A DNA stretch of 5,173 nt from Firmicutes bacterium UBA3906 (GTDB taxonomy: Bacteria > Bacillota > Clostridia > Caldicoprobacterales > DTU083): positions 5,344-10,516 of the forward strand of contig DGFG01000161.1 of NCBI GenBank assembly GCA_002391555.1, given 5' to 3'. A model generated the notes under the pieces. It searched no databases. It was not told where the DNA came from and saw only the letters and a program-made list of their open reading frames with translations. The position numbers and the translations under genes were made by a program. Shown one piece after another: positions 4,926-5,173 of the stretch (its first letter is position 1; the number at the start of each line of letters is the position of its first letter).

Positions 4926-5173
4926 CAAATATGCAGTAAGAAATGTGCGCTTGTGTACAAAGGACTGTCTGTGTCTGTATGTATGCCCGACAGGAGCTAC
5001 TGATACAGAGGATAGTATTATTGATGTTGATAAGTGTATAGGCTGTGGAGACTGTGCAGATGCTTGCCCATCCGGTGCAATATCAATGGTACCTAAAAAG
5101 TATCCAGCCCAGCAGCCAAAGACTCAGGCTGTAGAGGATACATTAAAGCAACTAGTTACCAGCAAGGCTGACC
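4918..5173 (+). CDS. Two-cluster 4Fe-4S ferredoxin-like protein (3' end outside window)
   Basis: Partial gene: 85 codons are visible, running off the right edge. It starts at TTG ([13 protein letters not shown]). The second cluster motif is standard, Cys40-x2-Cys43-x2-Cys46-x3-Cys50-Pro. The first is unusual: Cys13-x3-Cys17-x-Cys19-x3-Cys23-Pro, where the second cysteine is displaced by one residue from the usual C-x2-C-x2-C-x3-CP. Both are followed by GA turns (PTGAT, PSGAI), as in bacterial dicluster ferredoxins. After residue 60 the sequence continues as a Gln/Lys-rich, probably helical segment ([14 protein letters not shown]), so the protein is longer than a plain ferredoxin (about 55-60 residues). 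It overlaps the rubredoxin gene by 8 nt in a different frame and is probably its electron partner. The full domain set cannot be judged from this fragment. Confidence 0.85.
   Translation, partial: MADKYAVRNVRLCTKDCLCLYVCPTGATDTEDSIIDVDKCIGCGDCADACPSGAISMVPKKYPAQQPKTQAVEDTLKQLVTSKAD

Overview
The window looks like a chromosomal segment of a low-GC anaerobic member of the Clostridia. The evidence is the AT-rich composition, frequent ATA (Ile) and AGG (Arg) codons, strong AGGAGG-type ribosome binding sites with many TTG/GTG starts, and a protein set of PerR, rubredoxin and ferredoxin with two-ACT aspartate kinase. All genes are on the + strand. No mobile element, CRISPR array, tRNA or rRNA was seen.

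Layout: (1) Positions 1-383 hold no gene; they are A-rich and carry short degenerate repeats. (2) A good sigma-A-type promoter (384-412) precedes an amino-acid operon: an HTH-ACT regulator of the ThrR/PheB family (467-910), homoserine dehydrogenase hom (930-2177) and aspartate kinase lysC (2210-3424). Spacings are short, and a hairpin terminator lies at 3572-3602. Together LysC and Hom supply the first and third steps of the aspartate pathway (the entry to Lys/Met/Thr), and the ThrR-like protein is the likely transcriptional controller. lysC carries an internal Shine-Dalgarno and ATG at codon 246, as expected for a separately translated regulatory beta subunit. (3) A 363-nt spacer holds that terminator, a second promoter (TTGATT/TATAAT) and a perfect 8-1-8 inverted repeat matching the PerR box. 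(4) A peroxide-response operon follows: perR (3788-4207) with all five metal-sensing and four zinc-binding residues, then a three-domain rubredoxin/degenerate-rubrerythrin/rubredoxin protein (4239-4925). The last gene is an unusual two-cluster ferredoxin (4918 to beyond the window end) that overlaps its neighbour by 8 nt.

The most interesting part is the 3' module: an autoregulated PerR appears to control a rubredoxin-ferredoxin pair. The central domain of the rubredoxin protein looks like a rubrerythrin four-helix bundle that has lost its diiron ligands. This suggests an electron-transfer or binding role rather than peroxidase chemistry. No clearly new system could be shown from sequence alone; the other observations are refinements of known families.
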